Of a DNA stretch of 64,000 nt, positions 45,627 through 55,375 are shown piece after piece. How positions within the stretch are numbered: the stretch's first letter is position 1; the number at the start of each line of letters is the position of its first letter. Below the pieces are notes generated by a model. It worked only from the letters and a program-made list of their open reading frames with translations, had not been told where the DNA came from and did not search any database. The position numbers and the translations under genes were made by a program. The stretch covers positions 1,800,606 to 1,864,605 of the forward strand of contig CP051234.1 in NCBI GenBank assembly GCA_017792465.1, given 5' to 3'. Source of the DNA: Filomicrobium sp. (lineage in GTDB: Bacteria > Pseudomonadota > Alphaproteobacteria > Rhizobiales > Hyphomicrobiaceae).

Positions 45627-47111
45627 TCAAGAATTAGCGGCCTTGCGGGTTGGCAAAGGCTTGACGTTTTCAAGACCGTAGCGCTCCAGCTTGCTGCGCA
45701 AACCGACGCGTGACAAGCCCAACTCGCGTGCCGCCTTCGACTTATTCCAGCGATGCCGGATCAGGGTTTCCTTAATAATCCGGGCTTCGAGGATATTGAT
45801 ACGGTCTTTCAGCGTCCCGTCGAGTTCGGCGATAGCCTCGATATCATCGTCCTCGTGCTCGGTCGGCGTCGCCCGCAGGATATGGCGGGACAGAAGGTCA
45901 GCGCCGAGCTCTCGGCTCTCCTGGCTGATTACCAGCATGTGCTGGATTTCGTTTTGCAACTCGCGGACATTGCCGGGCCAGGAATAGTTTTGCAAGCAGG
46001 TTATCGCCTCGCCGGAAAGGCCGGGAACCGCCTTGCCGAGCTTGGCCATCGTCTGCTTGAGGAGAATGCGCGCCAGGATCGGAATATCGCCGCGCCGGTC
46101 TTTCAGCGCCGGCAGGCGGATGACCATCCCGGCAAGACGGTAGTAAAGATCCGCCCGGAAGCGTCCGGCGCGGACTTCTTCCTCAAGATCGCGGTTGGTC
46201 GCGGCGATGACGCGGACATCGACGGCGCGCGTCTGGCCGCTGCCGACCGGGCGGACTTCGCCTTCCTGCAAGACGCGCAGGAGCTTGACCTGGAAGGCGG
46301 GGGAGACCTCTCCGATTTCGTCGAGGAAGACGGTGCCGCCGTTGGCGCGCTCGAATAGGCCGACATGGTTCTCGACGGCACCGGTGAAGGCGCCGCGGCG
46401 GTGGCCGAACAATTCGCTTTCGAGGAGTTCGTCGGGGAGCGCGCCGCAGTTTTCGACGACGAACGGCTTATTCCAGCGCAGCGAGCCATAATGCAAAGCG
46501 CGGGCGGCGAGTTCCTTACCGGTGCCGGACGCTCCTGTCAGCAAAACGGGAACGTCATAAGGTGCGGCCTGGCGGAGCGTTTCGCAGACCGCGTTCATGG
46601 GGCTATCTTCGGCGCGAATAATGCCGTCGTCGAAGTCGTAGTTCTTGCGCAGCGATTGGCGGCGATCGGCCACCAGCTTCTTGGCTCCCGATGGCGACAT
46701 CTTGAGTTCGATTGCCAAGAGCTCGTTTTCACGCTGCAGCGCATAGAGCCGCGTGGCGTTCTGCAGGGTGAGGATCAAGCGGTCCGGCTGCCAGGGCTTG
46801 GTGATGTACTGGTAGATACCCGCGTCGTTGACACCGTCGATAATATCGTGCGCGTCGGTGTAGCCGGAGATGATCATACGGACGACGTCCGGCCATCGCG
46901 TGCGGACGTTTTTTAAGAACTCGACGCCGGATTGATCAGGCATGCGCTGGTCGCACAAGATCACCTGCACCCATTCCTCTTCGAGGATTTTCTCGGCTTC
47001 GGCGATGGTTGCGGCGGTCTTGATGTCGAAGTCGTCGTTGAGGATGCGCTCAAGCGCCTCCAGTGAACGGATCTCGTCATCGACAACGAGCACTGTGGGG
47101 AGATCGGTCAT
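45627..47111 (-). CDS. hupR: Sigma-54-dependent response regulator HupR (HoxA type)
   Basis: HupR activates hup operon transcription with sigma-54; in known systems the unphosphorylated form is the active one. The 494-residue protein has a receiver domain (phospho-acceptor in [13 protein letters not shown]), a AAA+ domain with [13 protein letters not shown] (Walker A), the sigma-54 contact loop GAFTGA, and [10 protein letters not shown] (Walker B). A Fis-type helix-turn-helix follows at the C-terminus ([20 protein letters not shown]). The start overlaps the hypX stop (ATGA), and ATG 47111 follows GAGGAAGC. Two sigma-54 promoters in this window are its obvious targets. Confidence 0.95.
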   Translation of the reverse strand: MTDLPTVLVVDDEIRSLEALERILNDDFDIKTAATIAEAEKILEEEWVQVILCDQRMPDQSGVEFLKNVRTRWPDVVRMIISGYTDAHDIIDGVNDAGIYQYITKPWQPDRLILTLQNATRLYALQRENELLAIELKMSPSGAKKLVADRRQSLRKNYDFDDGIIRAEDSPMNAVCETLRQAAPYDVPVLLTGASGTGKELAARALHYGSLRWNKPFVVENCGALPDELLESELFGHRRGAFTGAVENHVGLFERANGGTVFLDEIGEVSPAFQVKLLRVLQEGEVRPVGSGQTRAVDVRVIAATNRDLEEEVRAGRFRADLYYRLAGMVIRLPALKDRRGDIPILARILLKQTMAKLGKAVPGLSGEAITCLQNYSWPGNVRELQNEIQHMLVISQESRELGADLLSRHILRATPTEHEDDDIEAIAELDGTLKDRINILEARIIKETLIRHRWNKSKAARELGLSRVGLRSKLERYGLENVKPLPTRKAANS

Positions 47112-48811
47112 GCTTCTGCTTCCTCGACCGGTTTGGTCGCGCACCTCTTATCGCGATGCCGGGCTATCGTCACGGGAGTTCTGGATTTGGGAATTTTGAA
47201 AACAAAATTGGATCGGGCGATGTGATAGCTGGGGTCGAAGCCAAAGAAGTTACGCTTCATGCGGCGCAGTTCCTCGGCTCGGTATAGGCTTAAGGGTTTG
47301 GCTGCCTCGTCGCGAGCGCGGATCGCAGCTTTTTCCTTGAGGCGGTCTTCGAGGTTCTTATCATCGGCGAGTGCCAGCGCCTGCTCTTTCACGATTGCGA
47401 AAAAGTTTGCACGAGAGACGTCGATCACGTCGTTGGCAAGACCGAGCGATCGGGCTTCGTCAGCGCCCATCGGCAATCGTGCCTGGGTGATCTTCTGCGC
47501 GTTCGCAGGTCCGGCATGGCGCGGCAACAGATAGGTCCACAGTTCGGAACCATAGAGATTGCCCATGTCCTTGTAGTGCGGGTTGAGGATGGCGCCGTTG
47601 CGCATCCAGACTTCATCGGCTGCGCGCGCGAGGAAGACGCCGCCGGCTCCGGCGTTGCCGCAGATGGCAGAAATGACGAGCTTGCCGGTCGTACAGACGA
47701 TGGCTTCGCACAGGTCATCGATGGCGTTGATGTTGCGCCAGGATTCATCCGCCGGGCTGGGGCTTGCCTCGATCAGATTGAGGTCGAGACCGTTCGACCA
47801 GAAATCTTTTCCGCCCATCAGGACGAGAACCTTGGTGGGTCGTGCGAGCGCTTGCCGGTAGGCGGCCAGAAGCTGCTCACAGGCCCGTGTTCCCATGGCG
47901 CCGTTACAGAATGGGAAGTGCAGGAAGCCGACGCCCGCTTCTTCTTCGTAACAGATCTCGCGATAACCAATGGTTTCGGGTAGCGCCGCAGCAGCGTCGG
48001 CGAACAGCATCGTGACAGGGAGCTTGATCGCCTTCTTGTTACCGGCAAGACGTGCGCGGCCGATCCAGACGGCACCGTCCAAGGTGGCGCGGGCGATTGC
48101 CGGGCCAGAGCGGGCGATGACTGAGCCGGGTTCTGCTGCGGGGAGATCGTCAGCGCGGTGGGCGTCATAGAGAAAGACTTGCGAACCGAATAGCTCATCT
48201 TTGCAGCCCGGCACGCCGTCGGCCGAGGCAATTTTGCGAAGAATGGTTTCGGTGTGATCGCGCCGCCAAGCTATGGCGCGATCAGCCTGCCGAACGCAAC
48301 CGCGACAGCATGGCGAGATGCCCGAAAAATCCTGCAACGGGCGCGGCCGGAATGTCCCGCTGGAAAATTTCTCGACAGCTTCAAGCACGGCCGATGTCGC
48401 TGCCTCTGTGACTTCATTTCGGTAGAGGCTCGACTTTGTCGCCTGGCGCATGGTGAAACTGCGATGGGCCCAAACCGGGCCGGCGTCCATCTCGTCTTCG
48501 GCCTGCAGTACGGTCACGCCCCACTCTTTCTCGCCATCGAGCACCGCCCAATCGAGGGCCGCCGGACCGCGATCGCCGACCGGTCCGGGATGGACGATCA
48601 GACATATGTGGCGTTCCCACACATTGCGTGGGATTGCGCGCTTCAAAAACGGTGCGACGATCAGATCCGGCTCGAACAACGCGACGGCTTCGGTTGTCAC
48701 TTCGTCGTTGATGTCGAATTCAACCGAGACGTCATGGCCGCGTGCGCGTAGTTCCAAGAACACCCGTTGGGTCAGGGAGTTGAAGGCGTGGCACAGCAAA
48801 AGAATGCGCAT
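47108..48811 (-). CDS. hypX: HypX/HoxX, CO-ligand synthesis protein
   Basis: HypX makes the CO ligand of the [NiFe] centre under air from formyl-tetrahydrofolate, through a formyl-CoA step. The 567-residue protein has an N-terminal formyltransferase-like domain (residues about 1-260, HPGPVGDRGP loop and the MRILLLCHAFNSL start). A C-terminal enoyl-CoA hydratase/isomerase-like domain covers residues about 275-500 (LVLMGGKDFWSNGLDLN, ISAICGNAGAGGVFLARAAD). It lies between hypE and hupR with gaps or overlaps of a few bases. Its presence fits an aerobic life style. Confidence 0.94.
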   Translation of the reverse strand: MRILLLCHAFNSLTQRVFLELRARGHDVSVEFDINDEVTTEAVALFEPDLIVAPFLKRAIPRNVWERHICLIVHPGPVGDRGPAALDWAVLDGEKEWGVTVLQAEDEMDAGPVWAHRSFTMRQATKSSLYRNEVTEAATSAVLEAVEKFSSGTFRPRPLQDFSGISPCCRGCVRQADRAIAWRRDHTETILRKIASADGVPGCKDELFGSQVFLYDAHRADDLPAAEPGSVIARSGPAIARATLDGAVWIGRARLAGNKKAIKLPVTMLFADAAAALPETIGYREICYEEEAGVGFLHFPFCNGAMGTRACEQLLAAYRQALARPTKVLVLMGGKDFWSNGLDLNLIEASPSPADESWRNINAIDDLCEAIVCTTGKLVISAICGNAGAGGVFLARAADEVWMRNGAILNPHYKDMGNLYGSELWTYLLPRHAGPANAQKITQARLPMGADEARSLGLANDVIDVSRANFFAIVKEQALALADDKNLEDRLKEKAAIRARDEAAKPLSLYRAEELRRMKRNFFGFDPSYHIARSNFVFKIPKSRTPVTIARHRDKRCATKPVEEAEA

Positions 48812-48814
48812 GGC

Positions 48815-49846
48815 TCAACAAATCCTTGGCAACTGCTCTCCAGCGAGCCAATCAACGATGCGGCCGCCGCCGAAGCCGGTTTTCATCTGCACCATCGCGG
48901 CTGTATCCTCGACGACCTGGCCGACGACGGCGGCGTCCTTTCCGAGCGGATGGGCGCGCATCACGGCAAGCAGCCGGTCGGCCTCGTCTGCCGCGCAGAT
49001 GCAGATCAGCTTGCCTTCGTTGGCGACGTAGAGCGGGTCGAGGCCGAGGAGTTCGCAAGCTGCGGCGACATCGGGCTTCATCGGAATGGCGGCTTCGTCG
49101 AGAACCATGCCGGCCTTTGACTGCTGAGCGATCTCGTTCAGCGTCGCAGCCAGCCCGCCGCGGGTTGGATCGCGCAGGACGGCGATGGTGGGCACGGCAT
49201 CGATCATACCGGCGACCAATCCGTGCAGTGCGGCTGAATCGGAGCGGATCTCGGTTTCGAATTCCAGGTTCTCGCGCTTCGACAGGATGGCGACGCCGTG
49301 ATCGCCTATCGTGCCGGAGACGATAATCGCGTGGCCGGGACGCGCTTTGTCGCCGGAGATATCGACGCCGTCGGGAACCACGCCTAGGCCGGTCGTGGTG
49401 ATGAAGACGCCGTCGCCTTTGCCTTTTTCGACGACCTTGGTATCGCCGGTGACGATCGGAACGCCGGCTGCGCGGCAGGCCTCGGCCATCGACATGACGA
49501 TGCGTTCGAGGTCGCGAAGCGGGAAGCCTTCTTCGAGGATGAACCCTGCCGTCAGATAAAGCGGGCGGGCACCTGCCATCGCGACGTCGTTGAGCGTGCC
49601 GTGGACGGCAAGTGAACCGATGTCGCCGCCGGGGAAGAAGAGCGGCGAAATCACGTGACCGTCGGTCGACATGACGAGGCGGCCCGCCGGTACTTCAAAG
49701 CGTGTCGCATCGTGGCCTTGGCTCAAAAGATCGTTGGCCAGGTGGCGCTGGAACAGATCGCTGATGAGGGAAGCCATGGCGCGGCCGCCGCCGCCGTGGG
49801 TCATATCGACGGAACCTGATCGCCCACCTGTCTCCATCATGTTCAT
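48815..49846 (-). CDS. hypE: Hydrogenase maturation protein HypE
   Basis: HypE dehydrates the carbamoyl group on its C-terminal cysteine to a thiocyanate, which is passed to iron as CN. The 343-residue PurM-like protein has the ATP-binding start (GSVDMTHGGGGRAM), FFPGGDIGSLAVHGTLNDVA, and ends with the essential P-R-I-C (Cys343). The frame extends to 49924, but ATG 49846 overlaps the hypD stop as ATGA and follows GGGAGAAG, so I use it. Confidence 0.96.
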   Translation of the reverse strand: MNMMETGGRSGSVDMTHGGGGRAMASLISDLFQRHLANDLLSQGHDATRFEVPAGRLVMSTDGHVISPLFFPGGDIGSLAVHGTLNDVAMAGARPLYLTAGFILEEGFPLRDLERIVMSMAEACRAAGVPIVTGDTKVVEKGKGDGVFITTTGLGVVPDGVDISGDKARPGHAIIVSGTIGDHGVAILSKRENLEFETEIRSDSAALHGLVAGMIDAVPTIAVLRDPTRGGLAATLNEIAQQSKAGMVLDEAAIPMKPDVAAACELLGLDPLYVANEGKLICICAADEADRLLAVMRAHPLGKDAAVVGQVVEDTAAMVQMKTGFGGGRIVDWLAGEQLPRIC

Positions 49847-51006
49847 GCTGCTTCTCCCTCGCGGGCTGCTTCTTCCGCTGGAGCTGCAGCGCGCTGGCGG
49901 CCGTAGGTGTAATAGGCGGCGCAAGCACCTTCCGACGAGACCATGCAGGAGCCCATTGGATTATCTGGCCTGCAGACCGTGCCGAATAGCTTGCAGTCGG
50001 TTGGTTTTTTGACGCCGCGCAGGATTGCCGGGCATTCACATGACTTGACCTCGCGGGATTTTTTCGGGGTAAGCTCGAACCGCTTTTCGGCGTCGAACTC
50101 GGCATATTCATCGCGGATGCGCAGCGCGCTATAGGGAACGGTTCCAAGACCGCGCCATTCGAAACTGGAGCGAAGCTCCAATACGTCGGCGACCATGGCT
50201 TGGGCTTTTTCGTTGCCCTCGCGCGTGACGACGCGGGCGTACTGGTTTTCAACCTCGTGACGGCCCTCATTGATCTGGCGGATCAACATATGGGTCGACT
50301 GCATGACATCGAGCGGCTCGAAGCCGGCGATGACGACGGGCTTCTGGAATTCTTCGGCGAAGAATTCATAGGGCTCGTAGCCGATCACCGAACTGACGTG
50401 GGATGGCCCGAGAAACCCGTCGATGTGGACGGTGCCGAGTTCGCGCACTTCCGGCGACTGCAGGATGTGCTGGATCGCCGATGGCGTCAGGACGTGGTTG
50501 CAGAAGACGGAGAAATTCTTGAGGCTACCGGCTTTGGCGAGCCGGATCGCGACGGCCGTCGGCGGCGTTGTCGTCTCGAAGCCGATAGCAAAGAAAACGA
50601 CTTGGCGGTCGGGGTTGTCGCGCGCGATCTTCAGTGCATCGGTCGTCGAGTAGACCATGCGGATATCGGCGCCATCGGCCTTGGCGCGGATGAGGCTACG
50701 CTGCTTGGTTCCCGGCACCCGCATCATGTCGCCGTAGGTGCAAAGGATGGCGTTGTGTTTCTCGGCGATTTCGACGGCATCGTCGAGGCGGCGCACAGGA
50801 AGAACGCAAACAGGACAGCCGGGCCCATGCACGAACTCGACGTTTTTTGGCATCAGGTCCTGCACGCCATAACGGAAGATCGCGTGGGTGTGGCCGCCGC
50901 AGAACTCCATGAAATAGTATTTGCGGTCGGGCTTGGCTTCCTGGCGGATGGCGGAGGCCAATTTCTCGGCCAGCTCGCGGTCGCGGAATTCGTCGACGTA
51001 TTTCAT
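49843..51006 (-). CDS. hypD: Hydrogenase maturation protein HypD
   Basis: HypD is the iron-sulfur scaffold on which, with HypC, the Fe(CN)2CO group is built. The 387-residue protein carries the family motifs FCGGHTHAIFRYG, GPGCPVCVLP, and the C-terminal cluster cysteines in CECPAILRGVKKPTDC, GTVCRPDNPMGSCMVS and EGACAAYY. Four-base overlaps join it to hypC upstream and hypE downstream. The last residues are an acidic Glu-Ala tail. Confidence 0.97.
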   Translation of the reverse strand: MKYVDEFRDRELAEKLASAIRQEAKPDRKYYFMEFCGGHTHAIFRYGVQDLMPKNVEFVHGPGCPVCVLPVRRLDDAVEIAEKHNAILCTYGDMMRVPGTKQRSLIRAKADGADIRMVYSTTDALKIARDNPDRQVVFFAIGFETTTPPTAVAIRLAKAGSLKNFSVFCNHVLTPSAIQHILQSPEVRELGTVHIDGFLGPSHVSSVIGYEPYEFFAEEFQKPVVIAGFEPLDVMQSTHMLIRQINEGRHEVENQYARVVTREGNEKAQAMVADVLELRSSFEWRGLGTVPYSALRIRDEYAEFDAEKRFELTPKKSREVKSCECPAILRGVKKPTDCKLFGTVCRPDNPMGSCMVSSEGACAAYYTYGRQRAAAPAEEAAREGEAA

Positions 51007-51257
51007 TGCGTCTCTCCTGCGATCTCTTCGAGTTCCTCTTTCAGGACGCCGGCTTCCGACATCAGCTTCAGCGTGCGGGCGGCTTCTTCGGGGCTGACCT
51101 TGTGCAGGGCATAGCCGACGTGGACGAGCACGTAGTCGCCCGGCACCACGTCTTCCAAGAGCGCGATCGAGATCTTCTTCTTGATGCCTTCGAGCGCGAC
51201 GGTCGCCATATCGCCGTCAGCCAATTCAACGACCTTGGCAGGGATCGCGAGACACAT
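51003..51257 (-). CDS. hypC: Hydrogenase maturation chaperone HypC
   Basis: HypC binds HypD and the large-subunit precursor and carries the iron group between them. The 84-residue protein begins with MCLAIPAKVVE, with the essential Cys2, and has the beta-barrel GIKKKISIALLEDVVPGDYV and the VHVGYALHKV segment. It overlaps hypD by four bases. A paralogue, hupF, is present in the same unit. Confidence 0.96.
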   Translation of the reverse strand: MCLAIPAKVVELADGDMATVALEGIKKKISIALLEDVVPGDYVLVHVGYALHKVSPEEAARTLKLMSEAGVLKEELEEIAGETQ

Positions 51258-51273
51258 GACGCAAAAAACCTCC

Positions 51274-52188
51274 CTATTCGGATGCGGCGAGTTGATGACC
51301 GGCCAGAACCATGGTGCGGGCCGCCGTCAGCCATTGCAGCCAAGCTTTCATGCCTTCGCCAGTGCGGGCGGAAACCTTGAGCACCTTGATTGCCGGGTTC
51401 ACCCTGCGGGCATTGGCAATTGCCTGGTCGATGTCGAAATCGAGATGCGGCAGCAGGTCGACCTTGTTGATCAGGACGAGGTTGGAAGCAGCAAACATGT
51501 CGGGATATTTGAGCGGTTTGTCCTCACCTTCGGTGACCGACAGGATGGCGACCTTATGGGCTTCGCCCAGATCGAAGGAGGCCGGGCAAACGAGGTTGCC
51601 GACGTTTTCGATGAAAAGAACGCCACCGTCTTGCGGGCGCAGGTGCTCGACTGCGTGGCCGACCATGTGGCCGTCGAGGTGGCAGCCCTTGCCTGTGTTG
51701 ACCTGGATGGCTGGCGCTCCGGTGGCGCGAATGCGCTCAGCGTCGGCGGAAGTTTGCTGGTCGCCTTCGATGACATAGGCATCGAGGCTGCCGTTGAGCT
51801 CTTCAATGGTGCGGACAAGTAGTGTGGTCTTGCCGGAGCCGGGGCTTGAAACGAGGTTCAGCGCCAGGATGCTATGGTTGGAGAAGTACTGGCGGTTGGA
51901 GGCCGCGTAGGAGTTGTTCTTGGCCAGGATATCCTGCTCAAGCTTGATCATCCGCGCCTGGCTCATGCCGGGAACAGAGGCGCCGGCCGGCCCAGCGCCG
52001 TAGTCATGCGCTTCCTCACCGTGGTGATGATGGTGGTCGTGAGAATGGCCATGATCGTCATGATGATGGTGGTCCGCATGATCATGCGCATGGCTGTGCG
52101 CCTGACTTTGGGCATGGTCCTGCTTTTGTCCCGCGGGATCGCCTTCGATGCGCACCTCGCCGTGACTGCAACCGCAAACGTTACACAT
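51274..52188 (-). CDS. hypB: Hydrogenase nickel-incorporation GTPase HypB
   Basis: HypB delivers nickel to the large subunit with HypA. The 304-residue protein starts MCNVCGC, the high-affinity nickel site, followed by a long His-Asp stretch at residues about 30-75 that can store nickel. The GTPase domain follows with [15 protein letters not shown] (G1), [19 protein letters not shown] and NKVDLLP (G4). The frame is open further upstream, but ATG 52188 gives the family start and shares one base with the hypA stop (TGATG). Confidence 0.97.
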   Translation of the reverse strand: MCNVCGCSHGEVRIEGDPAGQKQDHAQSQAHSHAHDHADHHHHDDHGHSHDHHHHHGEEAHDYGAGPAGASVPGMSQARMIKLEQDILAKNNSYAASNRQYFSNHSILALNLVSSPGSGKTTLLVRTIEELNGSLDAYVIEGDQQTSADAERIRATGAPAIQVNTGKGCHLDGHMVGHAVEHLRPQDGGVLFIENVGNLVCPASFDLGEAHKVAILSVTEGEDKPLKYPDMFAASNLVLINKVDLLPHLDFDIDQAIANARRVNPAIKVLKVSARTGEGMKAWLQWLTAARTMVLAGHQLAASE

Positions 52189-52529
52189 CAGTTGACCTCC
52201 AGTTCCTTGATCCGAAGTTCTTCGCCGCCGGTGACTTGCAGCTGATACGACCCGCATTCGCCGCAAGCATCGAAGCGCTGCTTGATGGGCACCGTCTTGG
52301 CGCACTGCATGCACCAGGCTTCAGCGGGGGATTGATGGATTTCGAGCTTCGCGCCCTCGGCGACGGAATTGCGCATGACGACATCGAAGCCGAACTCGAG
52401 CGCGTCGATTTCGACGCCGGCCAGAGGGCCGATTTCCAGGCAGACCCGGTCGACGCGCGTGAAGCCCTGCGTGCGCGACTGCTCTTTGATGATATCGAGG
52501 ATGCTTTCGCAAATGGACATCTCGTGCAT
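52188..52529 (-). CDS. hypA: Hydrogenase nickel-incorporation protein HypA
   Basis: HypA passes nickel from HypB to the large subunit. The 113-residue protein starts [11 protein letters not shown], in which the Met-His-Glu group binds nickel, and has the structural zinc site from two CxxC pairs (CMQC and CGEC). It is joined by one-base TGATG overlaps to hupK upstream and hypB downstream, which implies coupled translation through this part of the unit. Confidence 0.97.
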   Translation of the reverse strand: MHEMSICESILDIIKEQSRTQGFTRVDRVCLEIGPLAGVEIDALEFGFDVVMRNSVAEGAKLEIHQSPAEAWCMQCAKTVPIKQRFDACGECGSYQLQVTGGEELRIKELEVN

Positions 52530-53686
52530 CAGTGGACCCTCACTTCATGTCCGACGCAGGGGTCGATGGCGTTGACGATCAGGTTGGCCTGCCGCAGGAG
52601 CGCTGCGTCGTCGTCGCCGCGCGTGAAATCGAGTTTGGAGAGGCAGCGTTTGGCAACCCCTTCAGCATCGAAATTCCAGCGCGTTGGCGGCAGGACGCGG
52701 TAGTCGACGATAGGGCCGTCGCGGAGTTGGGCGGCATGGATCAACAATCCGCGGGCGGCCTCGATTGCCGACCAGCCGAAACCGTCGCTTTGCAGCGGCG
52801 GACCGACGCGGTCATCTTCCTCGGCGATCATGCCGCGCAATTCTCCGGGCAGGCGTGCGAGTTCGACGAGCCGGGCGATGAGGCGCGCTTGAAGCTCCGA
52901 GCCGTTTAGAGCCGAGACGGCAGGATCGCTTAGGCGGCGAGAATAGAGCGTCGTCTCGGGGATCAACTGGGCGGCGTTGGTGAGCGGTAGGCGGGATTGA
53001 TCCTGTTCGCGGAGCCATTCCTTGATCTCATCGGCCAACGGCGGCGATAGCGCAAGCGGCAACCCTTCGCGGGACCGCACGGACGTTCGTTGCATGACAT
53101 TTGCGATTAGTCTTGCGGCTACCGTCGCGCCTTGATCGGCCCAGGCTGCAAGCTCTCCGGCTGCGGCGCGTCTGAGCCAGTCTTCGAGCGGTTCGGCAAA
53201 GACTTCAGCGACGAGCAGGTCTTCGGCTTTTTTGATGATGTTTTGCGCTTCGATCCGATCTGGGCGGGCCTCCCGTCCAAGCGAGAAGGCCGATGGGCAA
53301 TCGAACAGCGCCTGCGTTAATCGCGGGACGAGCGCCATTGCAGAGCGAACGTCGGCGCCGCGTGCTGGCTCGTCGATAAAGCCTGGCCAATCTAGGGCGA
53401 TCCGGAGCAAGTGCTCGCGCAGCGTCTCCATCCCCGTCAGGCCTTTGCGGGCGTGTTGCGTCCTCGGCGAAACGGCAACTCCTGAGGCTTGCTCGAGTGC
53501 CATGACGGCGGCATGGGCTTGAGCCGTGGCGCAAACAGAATAGACCGCGGGGATGAGTGCCAGCGCTTCGTCGGCTGTCCGGCCGCGCAGGACGGCGCAG
53601 ATGTCGCCGGGGCGCGCGAACTCGACCCTGACGGGCGCGCCCGCCGTGCTCGGCAGATCGATCATGACGCGGCCTTCGAGGTTCAC
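52529..53686 (-). CDS. hupK: Hydrogenase assembly protein HupK
   Basis: HupK resembles a large subunit that has lost most metal ligands and is thought to serve as a scaffold or chaperone for cofactor assembly. The 385-residue protein keeps only echoes of the motifs: VYSVCATAQAHA near residue 50 stands for the RxCGxC site, and the C-terminus reads DPCVGHEVRVH, with the second cysteine of DPCxxC replaced. The GTG start at 53686 overlaps the hupJ stop as GTGA; ATG 53665 is an alternative. It is present in rhizobial-type clusters. Confidence 0.92.
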   Translation of the reverse strand: MNLEGRVMIDLPSTAGAPVRVEFARPGDICAVLRGRTADEALALIPAVYSVCATAQAHAAVMALEQASGVAVSPRTQHARKGLTGMETLREHLLRIALDWPGFIDEPARGADVRSAMALVPRLTQALFDCPSAFSLGREARPDRIEAQNIIKKAEDLLVAEVFAEPLEDWLRRAAAGELAAWADQGATVAARLIANVMQRTSVRSREGLPLALSPPLADEIKEWLREQDQSRLPLTNAAQLIPETTLYSRRLSDPAVSALNGSELQARLIARLVELARLPGELRGMIAEEDDRVGPPLQSDGFGWSAIEAARGLLIHAAQLRDGPIVDYRVLPPTRWNFDAEGVAKRCLSKLDFTRGDDDAALLRQANLIVNAIDPCVGHEVRVH

Positions 53687-54291
53687 GCCTGCGCCTCCTT
53701 GGTCTTGCCGCGCAAAAACGTTCGGCGGCTGAGGACGGCTGCGTCCTCATCTTGGTTATCTGCGGCGTCGCCCGAAAGCGCGCGTGTTTCATTCGTAGCG
53801 TCTTCTGCGGTGGCCTCTTCGGGGAGCTTACCGGCCCAGATCATCGCCATTTCCTGTTCCTGCGCGGAGGCGTCTTCGGCAGTCTCGAAGATGGCTTCTA
53901 GCGCAGCCGCGGCCGTCGCAATCGCGGTTTCATGATCGCCGAATTCAAGGACTGGCGAGAACAGCGAACAGGCCCAATAGGCGCCGATCTCATCCTCGCT
54001 GCCGCGAATAAATTCAAACTGGCCACCGGGGAATGCGAAGCTCTTCTTCGTCCCGACGCGAATGGCTTCTTGGGGCTTCGCGCCCACAACTTCGGCTGTT
54101 GGCAACAGCATGACATTCATGAACCACGGTGTCACCAGTACGCACAGCCAATTGCCCTGCCATTGGCGCAGGCCGACCGCTTCAACATCAATCGCGTGAT
54201 TGAGAATGGGGACACCTTCCATCCTCTCTTGCGCAATCGAGCGGAAGCAATCTTCAAGGCGTGCTTTCATTTCATCCGCGGTTTGCATCAT
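53683..54291 (-). CDS. hupJ: [NiFe]-hydrogenase assembly chaperone HupJ (HybE family)
   Basis: This 202-residue protein belongs to the HybE/HupJ chaperone family, recognised by PILNHAIDVEAVGLRQWQG, VLVTPWFMNVMLLP and the FPGGQFEFI segment. It probably binds HupS or HupL during assembly or before Tat export. The C-terminal 60 residues are acidic and variable. ATG 54291 shares a base with the hupI stop. The frame extends farther upstream without support. Confidence 0.92.
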   Translation of the reverse strand: MMQTADEMKARLEDCFRSIAQERMEGVPILNHAIDVEAVGLRQWQGNWLCVLVTPWFMNVMLLPTAEVVGAKPQEAIRVGTKKSFAFPGGQFEFIRGSEDEIGAYWACSLFSPVLEFGDHETAIATAAAALEAIFETAEDASAQEQEMAMIWAGKLPEEATAEDATNETRALSGDAADNQDEDAAVLSRRTFLRGKTKEAQA

Positions 54292-54515
54292 CAGCCCTCG
54301 TCGACGACCATGAAGTCGTCTTTTGCGCCATCGCAATTGGGGCAGGTCCAGTGATCGGGCAACGCGCTGAATGGCGTGCCGGCCGGGATCTGCCAATAGT
54401 CGTCGCCGATTGCCGGATCGTAGACAGTCCAGCAGATCTTGCATTCAAGCTTGGTCGTCGGGCCGATCTTGCCTGCATCTCCGCCAAACGACCCGGCAAA
54501 GAACGACTCGTTCAT
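54291..54515 (-). CDS. hupI: Rubredoxin HupI
   Basis: This 74-residue rubredoxin has the four iron-binding cysteines as CKIC (Cys25, Cys28) and CPNC (Cys58, Cys61), with WTVYDPAIGD and PDHWTCP between. In other hup systems HupI is needed for HupS maturation under oxygen. The residue after the second pair is Asp where most rubredoxins have Gly. Four-base overlap with hupH. Confidence 0.95.
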   Translation of the reverse strand: MNESFFAGSFGGDAGKIGPTTKLECKICWTVYDPAIGDDYWQIPAGTPFSALPDHWTCPNCDGAKDDFMVVDEG

Positions 54516-55357
54516 CGGTAGACCTCGAGAATTTCACGTAAGCGTTCGGCAGAATCGGAGATGTCTTCAGGAGCGGCGATTGCGACTTCCGGCATCGCCG
54601 TGATCTCAATCGAGTTGAGGATCATCGCGTCCTGCGAGTTATAGAACTGCACCCACCAAACGTTTTTGGTTTGCGTCGAGGTGATGCGGCAGTTGCCGTA
54701 ACCGCGAGACAGGATTGTGATATCGCCGCGGCCGAGCAAATCGTTCAGACACTCGAGGTCTTCCGGGGTGTGCGGCAGCAGGGATAAATTTATGACGTGC
54801 GGCAAGGCCCCGGCCACAGCCTTGGGAATATGCTCGTTGATTTCCGGCAGCAGCGGCGGGGCGTTGAAGACGTTGGGGGCGAATTCTGCAGGGATGTCGA
54901 TTTGATCACTGGCACCAACGAAGGCGGCCTTCTTGACCGTCGCCGAGAAGGCGGCGACTTCGATCAAATCGCGCAACAAGCTGCCCGAATTGTCTGTGAC
55001 GCGGACGCGCCAGACGCCGGCCAGCACGGCTTCCTGGGCCTGAACGGTGGTCCCGGCGACGACGGAGACTTCGCCTTCGCCGAGCACTTGATTGATCAGC
55101 TCGAGGTTCTCGGCACTCAAGTCTGAGAGGTCGACGATTTCGGCAGGGGCGTCCTTGTTATATCTCTCAAGTGCGCTGAGGACGCCATCCAAAGCGGCGA
55201 TGCCCTGATCGAGGCCTTCGATATCCTCCTTCTCCGGCAGGTGCTGTGCGGAGAACGTCATCATCTCGGACGGCATCGGCATGTAGGAAAGCTCAGCGCC
55301 ATCTTCGTCGGCCGGCTGGCTGCCCGGACCTGTGAACATCTGCGGTGTCTGGCTCAT
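54512..55357 (-). CDS. hupH: Hydrogenase expression/assembly protein HupH
   Basis: This 281-residue protein matches HupH, a chaperone for the uptake hydrogenase with two copies of a beta-alpha unit: GEGEVSVVAGTTVQAQEAVL with GVWRVR in the first, and GRGDITILSRGYGNCRI with VWWVQFYNSQDAMILNSIE in the second. Such proteins keep the large or small subunit precursors competent for assembly. The stop overlaps hupI by four bases, and hupG ends 18 bases upstream. Confidence 0.93.
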   Translation of the reverse strand: MSQTPQMFTGPGSQPADEDGAELSYMPMPSEMMTFSAQHLPEKEDIEGLDQGIAALDGVLSALERYNKDAPAEIVDLSDLSAENLELINQVLGEGEVSVVAGTTVQAQEAVLAGVWRVRVTDNSGSLLRDLIEVAAFSATVKKAAFVGASDQIDIPAEFAPNVFNAPPLLPEINEHIPKAVAGALPHVINLSLLPHTPEDLECLNDLLGRGDITILSRGYGNCRITSTQTKNVWWVQFYNSQDAMILNSIEITAMPEVAIAAPEDISDSAERLREILEVYR

Positions 55358-55375
55358 TTTTTGGTCCTCAACTAC

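Noticed and set aside
52529-53686. Decayed large-subunit gene
   Set aside because: Loss of metal ligands is the defining property of HupK, and the gene is intact within the operon.
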